Of a stretch of 64,000 nt of DNA, positions 24,201 to 36,881 are shown one piece after another. Position 1 is the stretch's first letter. Every line of letters starts with the position of its first letter. The stretch comes from Bombus terrestris (lineage: Eukaryota > Arthropoda > Insecta > Hymenoptera > Apidae), in the NCBI RefSeq assembly GCF_910591885.1, contig NC_063275.1:9536501-9600500 (forward strand), in the 5' to 3' direction. A model generated the notes under the pieces. It was given only the letters and a program-made list of their open reading frames with translations. It did not search any database and was not told the origin of the DNA. A program made the position numbers and the translations under genes.

Positions 24201-26402
24201 TTATTTCATTAGATTCATTAGCTGTGTTTCTAAAAGAAAAACTATATTCAGAAGACATATTTTCATCCCTACTTTCTCTCAGTAGATTTAATATGGCTTT
24301 TGGTTCTTTAGTATTTTGTCCCACAGTGCTTAGAAATTTCAGTAAATATAGAATTTTACTGCATTGCACATCAGTTTGTTTTATCGATGAAGTACATGTA
24401 TCACACCACCTATGTTGAAACATACATTTCAATTCAGTATTTCTCTTATCGAATATACGATTAAGTATATTTTCCAAATTAACAATATTATTTTTAACTG
24501 ATTTTTGTTCAGTTGAAGTACAACTTGCTGTACTTTCACTAACATTATTGTCTAAAATTGGTAAATCTCCTAGAAGAATGTTGTTAGAACAATTTTTGAA
24601 GTTATCTGCAATTTCTATTTGATCTCTATATTTTATTTCATCAATTTGTTTCTGTACTTTATATTTTTTCTTTGCCATTTTTAACCACTCTAAATTTCTT
24701 TGACACCTTCTTTTCTTTTTCTTTTTGTCAATTCCTAATTCATCTTCCTCAGCTAAATTAATTAAAATTACCTCTCCAGGTTTTAATTTCGATGTTTTTT
24801 TATACTTCTCAAATTTGTTTCTTTTTCTTGGTAGAGAAAGTTGTTGATTGCTAATTTTAATGTTTTTCATGTTCTCTTCAAAGGAATAATTATTTTCTAA
24901 GTTACCTATATGACTTTTCTTCAATTCATAACTTGCAAAAAATTTGTGTACATCATATGACAAATTCTGAAAAAAAAAAATAAAAAAATAAGAATTAAGT
25001 TATATAAACATTGAAAATATTATTTAATAAAAAATTTACTTGTGATAATTGGAAATTCAGCTCAGAAGTTCTTGTTAAGGGGGTTTCTTTAAATTCAGCA
25101 AACATTGTTTCTTCAAATACTAAAAAATTGTTGCATGCAGTTTTTAAGTCAAATGCATTTGATTGCAATAGCCAAATAGTCTCATTTTCAAGCCCTGTGG
25201 GTGCTTTAGGTATGATGTTTAATAATTCATCACGCATTTTTGGGATACATGGACCTAATATCGTTAGAGCCTTCTTATTCAATTGCCTTTTCTCTTCAAC
25301 AGTTTCTTTTACCCTTTTCCATACTTTTAAAAAAAGCAAATACCTGACATAATCTACATCTGTCAAAGAATCTACATTCTTTGTAAAATTAGCAAAACTT
25401 TTCCTGGTATAAAAAGAATAGTTTATATTACATAAAAAGACATTTTTATACTACATTTATTTTTAAACTAAGAAGCAGAGAATATAAAATATTTACGTAC
25501 ATAAATATAAGGTCACAAACTTTTGCATATTTTTTAGTAGTAAACTTTAGTTTAAGCAGCACTCTGAAAATATGCTTCTCTGAATTACCTGAAACAAAAG
25601 TAAATATTACTTTCTAATGTTATTTGTGTCTTAGAAGTATGAAAAATGACATTCCATCTTTTATTATATTCTACTGGTGTAATATATTTTATATTATACC
25701 TTTTTTAACTTACTTAAATATATCCATAATGCTGAAAGAAGTTTTGAAGCAAGTTTAGAAGAATCCATAGTGTGTTTAGAAGTTTTGAGTTCTATATCTA
25801 TATATATTCCCAATATCACTGACATCTCACTTAAATATAAGTTGCAATCGCTAACATGCTATTAAAAACATTCATCAGTAAATTACTAGTATATTGTTGC
25901 TTTTATTAAATTCATAATTAATTGTTTCTAACAATACCTCTTTAATATCATTCCAGTAAAGATGAAAAAATATTAGTGTGTTACTTAGATGAGTTTTTAA
26001 TTTTATCATATCTAGTGTCTTTTCACAATATGTATTTATACTGGTTAAAATATTTCTGAAATACAAAATATTGATCAATTAGTTTTAAACCATGAATTAT
26101 AATGCAATTATATATTTTAATGTAAATAATTTTGTTATTATTGTCTTTCTTTTAATTTCAGAAAAAAAACAATAATCTTACTGTGTGTAAAGGAAAAGTA
26201 AATGTTTTAACAATTGGTAATTTCTATGTCCCACAGATGAACACATTATTTTATTAAATTTACTAAGCCATGGAAATATATTTTCAGATGATTTAACATC
26301 AATGAGGCCATTATCCTCATGTTCTTGATTTTCATATTTCTTTGAAACATTGATAGGACTATTGCATATCCATATTAAATCTATCTCATCCTTTTCATCC
26401 AT
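21205..26402 (-). CDS. Unrecognised large nuclear-type protein, paralogue B (6 exons)
   Basis: Coding exons in transcript order are 26402-26182, 26055-25938, 25858-25714, 25588-25501, 25403-25040 and 24966-21205; phases join to give about 1565 residues. The middle exons are 118, 145, 88 and 364 nt, exactly as in the gene at 217-7174. Aligned motifs include IFPWLSKF (A: LFPWILEF), LGIYIDIELKTSK (A: LALYIDMELKASR) and DYVRYLLFLKVWKRV (A: SIMYIRYFFIYRLWRKI). After the helix-rich N-terminal 312 residues comes a long Ser/Asn/Glu/Gln-rich, probably disordered chain. Its SIM-like EVILINLAEED lies near 377-387, followed by a Lys/Arg run and LEWLKMAKKK. It lacks the long Cys/His-rich patch and the DPEWNP tail of A, and ends FNIVIEYYFE. 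The start codon at 26402 lies 19 bases after an acceptor-like AG, which suggests a 5' leader exon. Function unknown; nuclear location is inferred. Confidence 0.88.
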
Positions 26403-26420
26403 TATTATTTCTTTTTCTAA

Positions 26421-26700
26421 ACTATATAAATATTCAATAAAATAAAAATATATAACTTTTTGAAAATATATGATGTTTTTATCATTAAATAACATTCAAT
26501 TAAGATTACAGAATGTTATTGCTTGATATGTTTATTTCTTCTTTCTTCCCCTACCTCTCATGATATATTAGAATGATAATATTTATTAGTCAATGAATTA
26601 TCGTTTAATAAATTGCCAATCAAGGTAAAAGAACTGCTTATATTCGTGTCCTGTGTAGAATGGGCCATAATTTTCATTAAAAATAATCTTATTAAACCTA
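26421..26700 (-). other. Possible 5' leader of gene 2 with a short upstream ORF
   Basis: An acceptor-like AG at 26423-26422 and a donor-like GAGAG/GTAGGG at 26555/26554 suggest that a leader exon ending at 26555 joins the first coding exon at 26421. That exon holds an ATG-started frame of 39 codons (26677-26558) closing with TGA three bases before the donor. Joined to the next exon it is not in frame with the main product. Predicted only from splice-site sequence. Confidence 0.35.
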
Positions 26701-28602
26701 AAAAAACAACAAGATTATGTATACATAATGTATTAAATATATATAAAGATCACAAAAGAAAAACGTGATAAGTAAATTTTTGTCAATTTTTTGGCTTTGA
26801 TGTTACTCTGTGATTAAATAGGAGTGTTTTAACATCATATAATGAAAAACAGAAACAATCTGTCAGATCGAAAGATACTAGTATTTGAAAAATAGCTAAT
26901 AAGTTGACAAAGTTGTGCGAAAACCAAAGTCATAATTATTAAGACAAGCAATATTTATCTTTGATATTATAATATTATAATGAGCAGTGTCTTAAAAATT
27001 TTAAAAAGTAAGAAAATGTTTTATTCCGAAATCAGATAAAAAGAAAATCTTGGTAACACAGGATTGATTGACAATGTAGTGAATTTAAGACTCCTTTGCT
27101 GCAGAAAGATAGAAAATTTAACTTATCATATTTTTCCCTGTAGTCTTCATATATCGTAATAATTTATTTAATATTTTGACGAAATATTTCGGTGAACAAA
27201 ATCAATGATTTCTACATGACATGTTTATTAACTATCTGTTAACTGAAATTGATCTCTTAATTATGAGTCGAAGAATTATTACATACTTTTTGCGCTATAC
27301 ATAGAACAAGCGTGTGCTATAACGACGAAACCAAAGAAAACAAAATCGAGCTACTCACAGTCAGTAATAATCGTACACGTGTTGTAACATAATATTTAAT
27401 ATAGTAGAAACATCGGTATGATTCATAATACAATTACGTATTGACGTTTAAACATGTCACGCAGAAAATTTAAAAGAATAACAGTCAATAATCAACAATG
27501 AGAGGCTGCAAGTTTCTTTTAACGTGATTTTGTTTTTAGAAGCACATCAAAAATGCAGAGACTCAATACCCCCACTTCCATCAGTCACACTGTGTTACAT
27601 CGTTTACTACACATACACGCAACAAAATGAAACTAAACGGGCATAGCCGTCACTTTCATTTCCTCGCAAATAAGCGAACTCATAGTTTCAGTTTTTCGCA
27701 TTTGCAACAGCACAGCCGTACACGAAAGTAAATTTATTGCGATCTGCGCCGCCTGTTGTTGGTGTACTCGAAACTTACAATTCTTTGAAAATCGAGTAAA
27801 ACGCAGCGCCTGGCGTCGATGCTAGATCAACGCCGTCGTTGTCGTAACATTCAGATCGTCGCTACGGAAGTTGCAGATACAGGTACGGTCGCACCCATCA
27901 AGGAACCCTCGTATATCGTACAAAATAACCTTTCTTTTACTTATCATTGTTAGTGAAATATCATGTATTTTATCCAAATTTCGTAAATTTTTTTTTCTCC
28001 GAATGTTAAAGTAGATTCAATTTTTCGAAATCATAATCGTGTCTCTGATTATCATTGTAAAATTTAGTGTTACTTAAATTCAACATTTTTCTGTCTTTAC
28101 ATATATAACGAGTATACATTTCTTCAAAACGAATTATTATTTATATGTATTATTGAAAAAATAAATAAAGTAATATGATTATATAATTTTATATATTCCT
28201 TTCATAATACCACGTGCATGTTTCACAAATTAATCCATCTGCAAACATAAAAACCACATCTCTTCTATTAAATATAAAATTGTATCACTCTGTTGCAAGT
28301 AGTGTCAATCAAATTGACAAAAGAATTTCGTAAAATGGCTCACGCTGTCACGTGAGTTTCATTCAAATCAGCCGTAAAAGTTCAGTATATACGGTCCTGA
28401 GAAGAGAAGTTGCACACCGAAGCGCAGACGTTACTCGAACTTTTCGGCTATAATAACCGCTAGCGGCCGATCACGTATGTGACATGGCGTCCGGGTAGAA
28501 AGAAAGTTGACTGTTAAATAAGCGTTAATGTTGTTTTTATGACATTGACCGACCGAAAAGGGAACATCCGAGGCCGCGAATTTCCCACAGACACCGGCAT
28601 TG
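26701..28602. promoter_or_regulatory. Shared upstream region between divergent gene 2 and WAC
   Basis: No coding region recognised. Base composition shifts from AT-rich to more GC- and CpG-containing between about 27.6 and 28.6 kb, as expected near the WAC transcription start. No TATA box or specific factor site can be named with confidence. The last ~200 bases are probably WAC 5' UTR. Confidence 0.45.
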
Positions 28603-29299
28603 ATGGTAATGCATGCGAGGAAACCACAAAGGATCAGCGATGGGTAGGGTACCGACGTCAAATACCCAATCCTGACACAACCAACCTCTACTCACCTCAC
28701 CTCTCATCTACAAAGTCCGTCCATCCGACCCACTCGATATTACTACTACCGCTATTCGTGGGAGAGATTCCTCGATGGAAATATCATTTTCCATCCTGGA
28801 ATGCCCACTGTCTAGCGATTTTATTCACTATTTGTTTTCTATGGTTTCAGGTACTTCGAAAAGCACCAGGCCCATCCCTATCAGGTAAATATCATTCGAG
28901 CAATTGGTGTCGGGGGTTTAGGAGTGGGGTAATTCGTTCACAGTGCGATTGTACGCACGATTTTACCGCGATTCTGTTCATTCTCGTATCAAATAAAACA
29001 ATTCACTCATTTCATTCGCGCTTTTTTCTTTAGATAATTACGTGATCAACTGTGTCAGTAGCTCTTTCATATTTCTTACGTTATCTTTCTTTCCCTAATA
29101 GTCCGTTGTTAACTAAATTACAATTAGTAAAGATTAGTTGTAAAGATTGTGTTATAATATTGGAATGTACGATATTTTCTTTTCTTCTAGCATTTCTAAT
29201 ATTTCTCGTGCAATTTGCCCGCCTATTTTGTCCCTTTCATGTAGTGCAAGTATCGCTTAGTTTGTGTGTGTTGATGATATATATATTTACACATATATA

Positions 29300-29380
<81 letters not shown>

Positions 29381-32300
29381 TTGCTTTAGATTCCCGTAAT
29401 CGAGTGTCAAAGTAATTTCGTTTGTATAGTTTTATAAGAGACTGTAGACACGAATTGTAAATCGTATATATTGCGAAAAATATCAGTTCTCTTCTCTATA
29501 CGAGTTTAGTCAATTTTATACGTTGCAAGTTCGACACTTTGAAATTGTATAAGTGAACTTGGTTATTGTTTATTTTTTATTCGAAAAATCTTAAAATCTC
29601 ATCTTATAAATGTAAAAACAGATTGAATTATTAAATTATATATACTATTTGAGTATATGTAAGCCTTTTGTACATAAATTTATTTTTCTTTTTTTATATT
29701 TTTGATTATATATCAAAAATATTAAGGCAGATGTAATGGAAAGTCTGACATTTTCTTCAAGTGCTGTGCAAAAACTTCAATTATATATTGTCCTTGAAGT
29801 ATTCATTCAATTATTAGTATTATTAAAAATGCACTAATGTACTAATTCTATACACGTTTCAGTATATTTTTGCAACTTATATTCAATATCGCAAAAATAG
29901 TGCGCAAATTGATGTAATTTTGTTGCTTTTGATAAATGATGAAAATTTTACTTAATCTTGTAAACATAACCTCACTTTTAGAAAATCAATAATTCATTCT
30001 TCTCCATTATGCAGATTACTAATAGTACATTGGAAGTGTTGCATGTATATATTAATTAAAGGTTTTTCTACAATACATTATTTGCAACAATCGTTTTTTA
30101 GTAAAATTAATAAACAATTTCACGATATTTCAATTATGCTTAATTCATTCATTTTTTCCTCATATAGGCTGTAAAAATAGTATTGAACTATTCTTTAATA
30201 AAAAAACACGATGTATTGTTAAATATTTCCTGTGTAGAATTGGAATTTAATATGATAAACAGTTTTGTATACAATAGTTTTTTGTAGGATAGTTGTTACA
30301 TCGTAACAACATATTTTTGATATTTTTCATAATTGCTAACAATAAAGAATATAATAATAAGTATATGAAAGTTTTTATGATCATTATCAAATGTTAAACT
30401 TTGTTTTTTTTATTTTTAAGAGACAGAAGGTACACATATAGCTTAAAAGTAAATAAATTAACATTTATGAAATTAATCTGTCAAAAAAAAGTAATTTATT
30501 GAAAATTTAATTTAATCATATTTGATATTTAATATTTTCACACAGAACGCAAAATATAACAGTTCTAAGGGTGGATACTCATCATCAACAACATCATCAG
30601 ATAGTCGTTACGAGGGACGTATGCGAGATTCCCCAAATGGCAACTCTTATAGTCCAGCAGGGGGCTTGGGTATGGGCATGGGAACAGATAGAGACAGTCC
30701 TCGCAGCTACACATCCAAGCCCCTATACAAGAAGGAGAGAGAAAACAGAGACTACAAGTTATCCTCCTCTAGGGACAAGTACTCGGGTAAATAACATTTA
30801 AATATTTTTTATATTTTTCAGAATTATCATACTTTAAAATAGTATTCAAAACATATGATACGTTAAAGTTGTATTCAAAAAGCTTAATAAAGATTTGTCA
30901 AATATTTATATTATGAAAAATTTGGTAAATGTAATTTTATTCAATGTTAAATAATAATACAGTCATTTTTGCTATAACCTGTTGATGTCATTCGTAAAGC
31001 ATGAGAATTATGTTGCAAGTTTTAAGATAACACAATTTTTTATAAATTCTTGAAATATATGATAAAGTAAAAATACATTTAAAAAATATTATCAATAAAA
31101 TAGCATCATATTTGAGAGTAGTAAAATAAGATTTGATATTTATAAAAATATGTACATGTTATGTATCATACTCATTATTTGTAGTTAATAATATTACAAT
31201 ACATGTATATGAAACTGGAATTTAAAGGTTAATACCAAGATTAAGTGATATGAACACGATATATTTTTACTTAGAATTTACTTTAATTATCTTTATAGTG
31301 TTGTTTTAAATAATGTTTTAGTAAATTAATATTCTATTATTATTACAAGATGTAAAACACATAAAGAAAGATTATATATGTATAAAGAAGAATAAATGTG
31401 TAAGAAAATGAGTAGTAAAAGAGATGTTATATATTTAACTATATTTCATATATTCATTAAGAATAATAAGTGAATAGTGCTTTTATTTCAATGCCTTTTA
31501 AATTATATTTTTTAAAATTATGAAATCTGTGTTATAGCAAAATCGGCTGTATAATTTCTTTGAGAATTAAAGTTTTATTCCTTCTTTCTTCAGTATAAAA
31601 ACAGGGTTGTGTCTTAACATTTTCAGCTGTAACATGCTTACTTGCATATGTGTAGATTGTGCACGATCCCCAAAAGACAAGAGAAGCCGTGAGAGCAGAG
31701 ATTCAGAACACAGGACCAACCATGATAGGAGTAGTGGAGAGGTAAGAATATTATCATTTATTATCTAATTAATTTTTAGATTTGAATAATATTAAATATT
31801 AACTCTTTAATATAAATATAATTTTCGATGTTTTCTAAATGTTTGATTATTATATGATAATTAAAAATATTATTTATTTGTACTTCATAAATATAAAATT
31901 ATTTACATATAATGAGTACATTGAATTTTCCCTTAATATTGCATTCAAAATTTTTTTGCACATTTACATAGTAGTTGGACTGTGGAACATTTTGAATATG
32001 GTTGCAGCTCCAATTTGTCTAAATGGCTTATATTTTATACAAGTTGCATACTTTTGAGATATAATATTATATAGAAATATATTACTGATATATAATATCT
32101 GAATATTGTTTGCTTATTTTTACAGATTTTACATCCTATAAAATTATCATCGAATTCATCAAGAGAGTCATCATCTCAGAGAAAACCATCACATAATTCC
32201 TGTCAGGTCAGTATAAAATGTACTTCATATGATTGTTACTAAAACGATGTACATATAAATCAAAAGATAATTAGAAATAGTTTGAAAGAGTATAATAGAG

Positions 32301-35300
32301 GTGAAAAGAACATATTTATTGAACAATTTGAATTAAATATATTATATATATATTTTACACATATTTGATGTGATAAATAATACAAAAATTTAATGACAAA
32401 TTATTAACATTTAAGTGAATATTATTAAATTGTTATGTATAATGCGTCATCTCAAAAGTTAAAAAATTGTCAAGTATTGAAGTTCAATAGGGGTACACAG
32501 GATCAACATCGTGGACAAATGTAATTTCAACTTTTCGAACAAGTTTTGGAATTCATATGAATATTTTCCATCGATTCAATCGTTTCCGGAAATTTTAGAA
32601 CAGTCTGTTTAGGACAAACGTGGTGATGAGCGAGGAGGTGCAATGGAACGTTCGGCCAGGTTTGGTGATTGGTCAGAGCATATGAGTTCTTCGGGCAAGA
32701 AGTATTATTACAACTGCAAAACAGAAGTTTCTCAGTGGGAAAAACCACGGGAATGGATTAGTCGAACAGAAAACCGACAACGTCAGTCCAATGATTATTC
32801 TTCTAGGTCAAGTACGTCTAATAATATTATATCGCTAAATAAATTTCTTCAATTCAAAAACGATCCTTTGCTCGCTGTTAGCATCCTTCTTTACAAAAAT
32901 ACAATTTCTCATATTTTAATGATTATGATTTGTTGTTTCATTATAAGTACATTTATTATATTTAACATTAAAGGAATTGTTCAGTATAGAATTTCATTTT
33001 TTTTGCTCGTAGGTCATGATAAACATTCCAACTCGCGGTCAAATAGTAGCAGTGTGCGAGATGGTAAATCATCGCGTCAGACCGACAAACGAGAATATTG
33101 GAGCTCATGCAGTGGAAGTGGTGGTAGTGGTAGTAGAGAAGATGTTTCTATTAGGGAAAGGGAAAGGGAAAAAGAACGGGAAAGAGAACGAGAACGCGAA
33201 AGAGATCGAGAACCAGGTAGAGAAGAAACGGGAGTGGAGCGTCAAGCACAAGATATGGATATATCTCCAGGTGATTCTACTCCAACTTCCGAACCTCTGA
33301 CATCTTGTACCCACGATCCACTGCCTCAAGGTCCTGTTTTGTTAGCCACTGGTATGTTCTATCCAAACAGTACAATAATGGAAAGTGAAATAAATAGGAA
33401 GGTTATATTAATAGATTGATAATTGATTATAGCGTTACCTCGGTTAACATCACATCCACCATCTACACCGCAAACACCTGGAAAACTTAATTCACCAACA
33501 CAACAAGGAAACAGTAATGCTCCAGGTCCACCGGTTTCATTAGCAAATCTTCCAAGACTTTTGTCTCAAATCACAGGCAATAAGGAACAACCCGACATTA
33601 CACCACAGAAAGCATTACAAACACTTCAAACAGCTGCTATTCTATTGTCTAGACAGGTAAGTTTATGTTTACATGTTTAAATTCTTATTTTTTTTTAAAT
33701 TAATGACAATTATCTTTTTTCAATTAATATAACATAATTGACATAATATTTTGATTAACATAACGATATTACGTTCCATTCATAAATATTGTATTAAAAA
33801 TCTATTTACATATTTTAATTTGATTCTACTTCCAAACCTTCTTAATTAAAAAATTTTTATGTATTTTAAAATGATCAATGATATTTTTTGTATTATAAAA
33901 AATTATCATACATGCGCGCGCGCGTGTGGGTGTGTATGACAATTAAATAAATATATATATGTATGCATAGTAATAGAAGAAGGTCTAACTGAAGATATGC
34001 TGGAATAACTGGAAATGCTAGTTATTAATCATAAATTAACATTTCTGTATCTTTCTCTTGAAAGTTATACATTTTCTACATAATTAAATATTTAGTTTCC
34101 TTTTTTTCAAACTTATACAAAATTGCTTTTCATGATTGGCATTTAAACTCTTATAAACTTTTATTGCAATTTAAATTTTAAGATATGCAGGGTATGGTAG
34201 AATATCTCAGAAGAGATTAAAATTATCAAAAAAAAAAAAATATTTTAACAAAATTTATTTGGTTTGAAAGGGAATATTATATGACTTCATTTTTTAAAAT
34301 AGAACTATATATTTCTTAATACATTAATACATTAATCGATCCATCTTAGCATTTCTTATGAAAAAATATTAACCTATTTATGTTGAAAAACTATTAGTGT
34401 TTGTAGATATTTTAACTGTAATTTGTCATACGAAAGACAGGGAAAGACGTGAAGTGACATTCTTCTATTTATGTTATCTTTCATACGTTGCAATCTGCAA
34501 AAATGCAATTTCCATCATATGATGCCCCCTCTTTAAACCAAACAACTTTAGTTAAAATATTTTTCTGATAACTTTAATCCCTTGTGAGACATTCTATCGT
34601 TTCAAATTAAACAAAACATCCTGTATGTAAAAGTACTCTAATTTTTTACTAATTTGTGCCATTAGATTGATAATAATGTATCTTTATATTATGTAATTTT
34701 AATTGATTTATTTTAGTTGTTTTAGTCTTTCAAATAAGAAACTTTACACATAAGAAATGCGATAATTGTTAAAATTATTCGATTATCGATTATGTTTTTA
34801 TGTAGCAGTCAGCTAGTGGTGACCGAAATAATAGTGGAAATGACGTAATGGTTCCACTAAAGGTTGATACAAGTGGTAATGTTACAAATGAGGGACCACC
34901 TACTCCCACACATTCGGAAACCCAGGATTGTATCGATGCTCGAAAATGTATGTTGATAATCAGTAAATTAATTTGTATTTAATAAAATCATAGTAATCGT
35001 AATAATTAATAATCGCCTACTTGTTTTCCTTTCATAGTAACGAGTCCTGGGGCGACGAATTCTGGAGTACAAGGTTTAAGCTCATTGCAAAATCTTAGTA
35101 CATTAGGTTCCCTTGGAAATTTAAGTAATACAGGTTTACAAGCATTGTCTAGAGTACAGCCTCCTTTAACACCTTCCTTAACACCATCACTTGCTAATCA
35201 CTATCGGGAAGATTTAACGCAACATGTGCGTGCCTTTCCTGCTGATATTCTTGAAAAACAGGTATATGATGTATATATAATTATTTTGAAAATTGTAGAT

Positions 35301-35663
35301 TATATATTTTAAAAATTATATGTTATAATGATTCATTAAACAATATATTGAATAATATTTGGGTAATTGTTTTTAGGCACAGAAGCTTAGTGAAGAAGCA
35401 CACACAATGGGAAGTTTGCAGTGTACAAGAGTGTCGGCAGAGTTAAAGACGGCACGATCGATAGTGAGGCTGACAGAAATTCAAGCAACGTTACAGGAAC
35501 AAAGGTATATATCATTATATTAAAATCATATAAAAGAAAATCATTATATTAAATTAAATCAATTGATCTTTTTTAACATTCTAGGATATTATTTCTCCGT
35601 CAACAAATTCAAACATTGGAGGAGCTAAAATCCCAAAATTCCTTCATGTCTGACGATTCTTAG
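28603..35663 (+). CDS. WAC: WAC: WW domain-containing adaptor with coiled coil (12 coding exons)
   Basis: Exons: 28603-28643, 28851-28884, 30546-30786, 31656-31741, 32126-32206, 32613-32811, 33013-33351, 33433-33656, 34806-34947, 35038-35261, 35377-35504 and 35585-35663, about 605 residues (human WAC 647). The start MVMHARKPQRISDG matches the conserved WAC N-terminus and fixes the ATG. A WW domain lies near 178-208 (DWSEHM...YYYN...SQWEKP, both Trp and the Pro present). An Arg/Glu run follows near 280-300. The C-terminus has SLANHYREDLTQHV, AFPADILEKQ and a coiled coil near 538-605 ending QNSFMSDDS. From family knowledge, WAC works in the nucleus, binds the RNF20/40 ligase to promote H2B ubiquitination during transcription, and in flies (Wacky) links TTT-Pontin/Reptin to mTORC1 assembly. 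Exon 9 has a tandem TAGCAG acceptor. Confidence 0.95.
29302..29379. repeat. (AT)n microsatellite in WAC intron 2
   Basis: Nearly 40 uninterrupted AT dinucleotides. Open frames seen here (Tyr/Ile repeats) are artefacts of the repeat. Confidence 0.97.
33911..33938. repeat. Short (GC)n/(GT)n alternating tract in WAC intron 8
   Basis: A short alternating purine-pyrimidine run, GCGCGCGCG followed by TG repeats, in very AT-rich intron sequence. Confidence 0.8.
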
Positions 35664-36833
35664 TGTAAGAAACTTTATAAAATAATTATAATTACAATCT
35701 ATAATTGATTCATGCAAAAATAAAACATAATTATTAATATTCTCATTAATATTGAATAATTAAGATTGTACCTAAATTATAATATCATGATAGAAGTGGT
35801 AAAAATAGTAATGAATATGGGCTGCCCAGAGAGGATTGGCTGTTCCATTTATCAGATAGTGAGTCATATTACAACTGATCAGGAAACCCACCTCTCTAGG
35901 AAGCACAGGAGGCCTATCCACAAGCAGACACAACACACTAAGCAAATAGAAAATGAATCTATTCTATCAGTTCATTGCAAACTATTGAATTGTCCACATC
36001 GTCTTGTATTACCTATGTTATACGTGTCAATGTTTCATATCCCAAGATTAAGCGGCATTTTAACTAGTTGAAACATTTTTGTTGTAAATCTCGGAATAAA
36101 ATTCGTGCCAGAAGTTTTAATTCAATTCTTTATCGCCATTGTCTTACCTAATTCCCATATGTATAGGAGGAAGTAGATTTGCTCTGTAATTACAGCAATC
36201 TTTTTTCCTATTTAAAATTTATCCTTAATATATTAATGTTAAAAGAAAAATAAATATATACAACTAAAATTTCTAGTGGACGAAATTGAAACTTGTATAA
36301 AATTTGTAAATAATTTTAAAGATTTACAATAACTTAATATATGTTACTCATTTTCAGTTTTTTGAAAGCACTTTAACACTGCATTACAAACACAGATTGT
36401 GCAGAGTGTGCCAAAATCAGGTTAAATAAGTCAAACACTCAGTGTATCTCAATCTTAGATAATTTTTATTTTTTGCATAAACTCCTCATACAGCTGTACC
36501 ACATAAGAAAATGACTTAATGTTGTATAATTGTATAACTCTTGTAAGCGAAAACTGAATACGTAGATTTTATAGTAGACAATGTGACACGATAATGAATT
36601 GGAACCTTTAATTAGTAATAACTGGGCTACTTTGTATAGAATTGTGTAGAATTAATCTAATTTATAATCACTTGATTTTGTAAAATTTTTGAATTATGAA
36701 AGAAATATTTATATACTTTGCCCACTCTAATTTTGTTCAAAGAAGATACTTTTGCTTATTTTTTCTGTATTGTGAGTTGAGATATACCACGTAACTAAAA
36801 TAAAATATTTTTTACTAAAAAAACGCATAGAAC

Positions 36834-36881
<48 letters not shown>

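Noticed and set aside
28539..29399. Open frames of 164 and 115 codons around WAC exons 1-2 and intron 2
   Set aside because: They cross the real exons in other frames, or translate the AT microsatellite into Tyr/Ile repeats.
35766..36071. 101-codon open frame just downstream of WAC
   Set aside because: Lies in the expected 3' UTR, has no recognisable domain, and nothing distinguishes it from chance.
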